Below are positions 5,348 through 8,558 of a stretch of DNA of 8,558 bases, piece after piece (the first letter of the stretch is position 1; each line of letters begins with the position of its first letter). The position numbers and the translations under genes were made by a program. Source of the stretch: a bacterium (GTDB taxonomy: Bacteria > Desulfobacterota > GWC2-55-46); NCBI GenBank assembly GCA_004298725.1, contig SCQA01000037.1, positions 1 to 8,558 of the forward strand, written 5' to 3'. The notes below the pieces were generated by a model that saw only the letters and a program-made list of their open reading frames with translations, made no database searches and had not been told where the DNA came from.

Positions 5348-7566
5348 ACACCCGCCTTGCTGTTATGAATAAACGCCGGTAAAGTCTCTTTCCACGCGCT
5401 AATCAGCACTGAAACATCGGCGGAAATAAAACCGTTTATTGTAAGTTGCGGCTCTTTGGTCACTTTGCCGATGCGCCTTAGAACCGCACCTGCGCCAACG
5501 CAAATTTCCTCAAGCCGTTTAACGTCTTTTTTGTTTACACTCACTATTATTCTCGACTGCGCCTCGCCAAAGAGTAATTCATCAGGCCTTAAATCGCCCA
5601 TTTCAAAATCAACGCTCGCCCCAAAAAGTTTTTCCGGGTTAAAACAAGCCTCTGTAATCCCGACGGCAAGCCCGCCTTCGGAAAGGTCGTGCGCTGATAC
5701 TATTATACCAGCCTTTATGGCATGGAGACAAGCGTCCTGAACCTTCTTCTCGGTTGCAAGGTCAATATCAGGCGCGCCGCCTTTTTCCAAGCCGTGAATT
5801 ACGCGCAGATATTCACTGCCGCCGATGCCTTTGCCGATAGCGCCGATAATAAAAATATCGTCCCCGGCGTTTTTAAACCACTGCGTGGCACGGTATTTCA
5901 TGTCGTCAATCAGGCCGACCATGCCTATTGTCGGGGTCGGGTGTATGGCCTTGCCCGAGGTTTCGTTATAAAGGCTTACGTTGCCGCCTATAACCGGCAC
6001 GCCAAGCGCAAGGCAAGCCTCGCGTATGCCGCCAATCGCCTCTTTAATCTGCCACATTACTTCAGGCCGCTCGGGGTTACCGAAGTTAAGGCAATCCGTC
6101 AGGGCAAGGGGGCTTGCGCCGCTTACGGCGAGATTACGCGCGGCCTCGGCAACGGCGATTACTCCGCCTCTGAAGGGGTCGAGATAACAATAAACCGGAT
6201 TGCAATCCACCGTCATGGCAATGGCCTTATCAGTGCCTTTTATGCGGACAATCGCCGCGTCAGACCCGGGCGGCACCACGGTGTCCGTTCTGACCATATG
6301 GTCATACTGGCGGTATATGAATTCCTTGCTGGCGATATTGCCTGAAGAAACAAGTTTTAACAGCGTATCGTTTAAGTCTTTAGGAAGAGGCACCGTTGTA
6401 ATATCAAGCCGCTGAAGCTCGTCCTGATAATCAGGCCGTTTAGACGGCCTGTCGTAAAGAGGCGCGTCGTCAGTGAGCGCTTTTACTGGTATTTCAGCGG
6501 TAAGCTTGCCGTGCTCGAATATTTGAATGGAGCCGCCTTCAACCACGCGGCCGATGACGCTTACGTCGAGGTCCCATTTTCTGAATATCTTTTCAACTTC
6601 CTCCTCAGCTCCTTTTTTTGCCACAAGGAGCATCCTCTCCTGCGATTCCGACAGCATAATTTCATAGGCGCTCATGCCTTCTTCCCTTCTTGGCACAAGG
6701 TCCATGTCAATTTCCATGCCCATGCCCCCTCTTGAGGCCATCTCGACGCTTGACGACGTAAGCCCTGCCGCGCCCATATCCTGAATGCCCACCACATAAT
6801 CCGTTTTAAAAAGCTCAAGGCACGCCTCAAGCAGAAGTTTTTCCGCGAACGGGTCGCCTACCTGCACCGTCGGCCTTCTCTCTTCGCCGCCTTCGCCGAA
6901 TACGTCCGACGCCATTGTCGCGCCGTGTATGCCGTCCCTTCCGGTCTTTGAGCCGACATAAATAACCGGATTGCCGATTCCGGAGGCGTTGCCTTTGAAT
7001 ATCTTGTCTTTTTTAAGAAGCCCGACTGTCATGGCGTTTACAAGGCAGTTGCCGTTGTAGCAGTCGTTGAAATAAACCTCGCCTCCTACGGTAGGCACGC
7101 CCATGCAGTTGCCGTACCCGGCTATGCCCGCGGCAACGCCCTCGACAAGATGCGCGGTTTTTTTATTTTCAAACGAGCCGAAGCGGAGCGAATTAAGAGA
7201 GGCCACCGGCCTCGCGCCCATTGTGAATACGTCCCTTAAAATGCCGCCAACGCCCGTGGCCGCGCCCTGATACGGCTCGATAAAAGACGGATGATTGTGC
7301 GACTCCATTTTAAAAACCACGGCAAGCTCTCCGCCGATGTCAACTACGCCGGCGTTCTCTCCGGGCCCCTGAATTACGGCAGGGCCTTTCGTTGGAAAAT
7401 TCCTGAGATGAATTCTTGAGGATTTATACGAGCAATGCTCGCTCCACATGACCGAAAATATGCCGAGTTCAAGAAGGTTAGGCTCCCTGCCGAGTATTGC
7501 CGTTATCCTCGCGTATTCGCCGTCCGACAGGCCGTGTTCCTTAATTACTTGTTTGTTGATTGTCAT
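5344..7566 (-). CDS. purL: Phosphoribosylformylglycinamidine synthase subunit PurL
   Basis: PurL is the ATP-dependent synthetase subunit of FGAM synthase, which converts FGAR to FGAM with ammonia from glutamine (purine synthesis step 4). At 740 residues it is the small bacterial/archaeal form, which works with separate PurQ (glutaminase) and PurS; neither is in this window. Seen motifs: MWSEHCSYKSS (40-50) with the catalytic-type His44, KMESHNHPSFIEPYQGAATG (86-105) for nucleotide and metal binding, IQDMGAAGLTSSSVEMASRG (261-280), MLSESQERMLLV (304-315), LTDCLNFGNPE (489-499), GGNVSLYNET (527-536) and SAHDLSEGGLAVG (624-636), in the order expected for the two AIRS-like halves. The ATG at 7566 has AAAAGG 7 nt upstream. 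It begins 4 nt after the methyltransferase gene and its stop overlaps the purF start, so all three are probably one transcript. No truncation or frameshift. Confidence 0.98.
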   Translation of the reverse strand: MTINKQVIKEHGLSDGEYARITAILGREPNLLELGIFSVMWSEHCSYKSSRIHLRNFPTKGPAVIQGPGENAGVVDIGGELAVVFKMESHNHPSFIEPYQGAATGVGGILRDVFTMGARPVASLNSLRFGSFENKKTAHLVEGVAAGIAGYGNCMGVPTVGGEVYFNDCYNGNCLVNAMTVGLLKKDKIFKGNASGIGNPVIYVGSKTGRDGIHGATMASDVFGEGGEERRPTVQVGDPFAEKLLLEACLELFKTDYVVGIQDMGAAGLTSSSVEMASRGGMGMEIDMDLVPRREEGMSAYEIMLSESQERMLLVAKKGAEEEVEKIFRKWDLDVSVIGRVVEGGSIQIFEHGKLTAEIPVKALTDDAPLYDRPSKRPDYQDELQRLDITTVPLPKDLNDTLLKLVSSGNIASKEFIYRQYDHMVRTDTVVPPGSDAAIVRIKGTDKAIAMTVDCNPVYCYLDPFRGGVIAVAEAARNLAVSGASPLALTDCLNFGNPERPEVMWQIKEAIGGIREACLALGVPVIGGNVSLYNETSGKAIHPTPTIGMVGLIDDMKYRATQWFKNAGDDIFIIGAIGKGIGGSEYLRVIHGLEKGGAPDIDLATEKKVQDACLHAIKAGIIVSAHDLSEGGLAVGITEACFNPEKLFGASVDFEMGDLRPDELLFGEAQSRIIVSVNKKDVKRLEEICVGAGAVLRRIGKVTKEPQLTINGFISADVSVLISAWKETLPAFIHNSKAGV

Positions 7567-7570
7567 TTGT

Positions 7571-8558
7571 TTACCTTTTCACGGCGTATATCTCTATTGT
7601 GCCGCCCATGCCGAATATAGCCTCCAAAGCGGAAAGCGCAATTGACAGAGGCGCTAAAACAGGCATTAAAACAACCATGAAGAGAAGATTGACGTAAAGA
7701 GCGGCGTTTTTTTCAGCCCTTGACCTTAAAAAATCATAAAGCAGGTTATGCTTAAAGCCTATAATGTTATAAAAGCTCTGAAGCCAGCCGTACGGATTAT
7801 ATTCAAACGAAAAATGCCTGACGCCTTTAACCTCAAAACCTGCCTTTTCAAGCAATAAAGAAAGGCTCCGCGTTGAATAATGATACAAATGATACGGCGG
7901 GTCGAAATGAAACCAATTTTTGCCGGACACCATCGCCTGCAGGCTCCCGATGTTCGGCACGGCCACAACCAGAAGCCCGCCCGGCTTTAGAATTTTTTTA
8001 CACTCGACAAGCGTTTCAACCGGTTTACGAATATGCTCAAATACGTGCCAAAAGGTAACAACGTCAAACACGGCGGAGTCATACCTTATATTTTCAAGCG
8101 AGCCGCTTTTAAGCGAAAGCCCCAGCTTTTTTCCGCGGCCCTCGGCACGGCTGTCAAGTTCAAGGCCTTCCGTTTTCCAGCCCCTGCCGGCCATAAAGAG
8201 GAGAAAGTCTCCCCTGCCGCAACCAACGTCAAGAATTGCGCGGCCTTTGACCAAACCGCCGGCGCCGGAAAAACGCTCCACCGCCCGGCACCTGCTTTTG
8301 CGTAAAAACGCTATGACTTTCTCTAAAACTGCCGGGAACCGCTTTGCGTCGTCCTCGCGGTACGTTACGTTTGAATACATCTTCACAAGCTCTATTTCAT
8401 CAAGAAAAGGCTCTGTCCTGCCAAGACCGCAGGTTTTGCAAAATTGCAAGCGAAACTCGCGGCCTTCGGCAATTACCGCGGCCCCCCGCGCAATATTAAA
8501 AGACGATTTTGAATTGCAAATAAAACAATCCGCGGTAACGCCTGCTACTTTTTTGGAC
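7571..8558 (-). CDS. Class I SAM-dependent methyltransferase with N-terminal zinc-ribbon cysteines (5' partial)
   Basis: The open frame continues from its stop at 7571 through to the right edge (328 residues visible; first complete codon at 8557), so the real start is outside the window. A TTG at 8449 is internal, because the preceding 36 residues are coding-like and hold half of a metal site: Cys11-x2-Cys14 (CFIC) pairs with Cys40-x2-Cys43 (CKTCGLG), the N-terminal CxxC...CxxCG zinc-ribbon seen in this methyltransferase family. The SAM-binding motif I is AILDVGCGRGDF (107-118), followed by GLELDS, FDVVTFWHVFEHIRKP (164-179) and LKPGGLLVVAVPN (190-202); PPYHLYHYSTRSLSLLLEKAGF (220-241) is typical of the family's C-terminal lid. 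A hydrophobic stretch at about 290-316 may attach it to the membrane. Such enzymes often modify sugars, lipids or small metabolites; the substrate here is unknown. It is followed by purL after 4 nt. Confidence 0.88.
   Translation of the reverse strand, partial: SKKVAGVTADCFICNSKSSFNIARGAAVIAEGREFRLQFCKTCGLGRTEPFLDEIELVKMYSNVTYREDDAKRFPAVLEKVIAFLRKSRCRAVERFSGAGGLVKGRAILDVGCGRGDFLLFMAGRGWKTEGLELDSRAEGRGKKLGLSLKSGSLENIRYDSAVFDVVTFWHVFEHIRKPVETLVECKKILKPGGLLVVAVPNIGSLQAMVSGKNWFHFDPPYHLYHYSTRSLSLLLEKAGFEVKGVRHFSFEYNPYGWLQSFYNIIGFKHNLLYDFLRSRAEKNAALYVNLLFMVVLMPVLAPLSIALSALEAIFGMGGTIEIYAVKR

Noticed and set aside
5722..6345. Plus-strand open frame of 207 codons inside purL
   Set aside because: It is long but wholly antisense to conserved purL motifs; its length follows from codon bias on the other strand.
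8447..8449. TTG as start of the methyltransferase gene
   Set aside because: The same frame is open to the window edge and the upstream residues supply the first CxxC of a paired metal site, so the TTG is an internal Leu codon.

Overview
All seven recognisable genes lie on the minus strand, so the window reads right to left. It looks like a Gram-negative bacterium of a deltaproteobacterial/Desulfobacterota, Nitrospirota or similar lineage. The reasons are a lipoprotein with a clear lipobox, Sec-type signal peptides, a FecR-domain protein close to a CHASE2-domain membrane sensor, and a PurF carrying the cysteines of the 4Fe-4S type. The lineage is inference only; no rRNA, tRNA or other phylogenetic marker is present.

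Region 1 (8558 to 3896) is a tight unit of three genes: a class I SAM-dependent methyltransferase whose start lies beyond the right edge, purL (7566-5344) and purF (5347-3896). The methyltransferase and purL are 4 nt apart, and purL and purF overlap by ATGA. PurL makes FGAM in step 4 of de novo purine synthesis and PurF carries out the committed step 1. PurL is the short bacterial form that needs PurQ and PurS, and neither is visible here.

Region 2 (3895 to 1) is an accessory block of four envelope or signalling genes: a secreted protein with a lysine-rich linker and a catalytically incomplete formylglycine-generating-enzyme-like domain; a small unrecognised lipoprotein; a periplasmic FecR-domain protein with a TPR-like C-terminus, whose start overlaps the lipoprotein gene by 19 bp; and the N-terminal 210 residues of a CHASE2-domain membrane sensor that runs off the left edge. 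CHASE2 proteins usually carry a cyclase, kinase or other output domain after the sensor. Together these genes suggest an envelope-sensing module.

The two gaps of about 240 bp in the accessory block (631-869 and 2561-2802) are rich in short repeats. They hold a 17-bp perfect direct repeat pair, an 11-bp motif CTGATTAATTC present three times, a degenerate heptamer array, and a G-rich/C-rich palindromic element whose minus strand has four G-runs able to form a G-quadruplex. I found no tRNA, rRNA, CRISPR array, transposase or convincing intrinsic terminator. I could not identify a convincing sigma-70 promoter in any gap.
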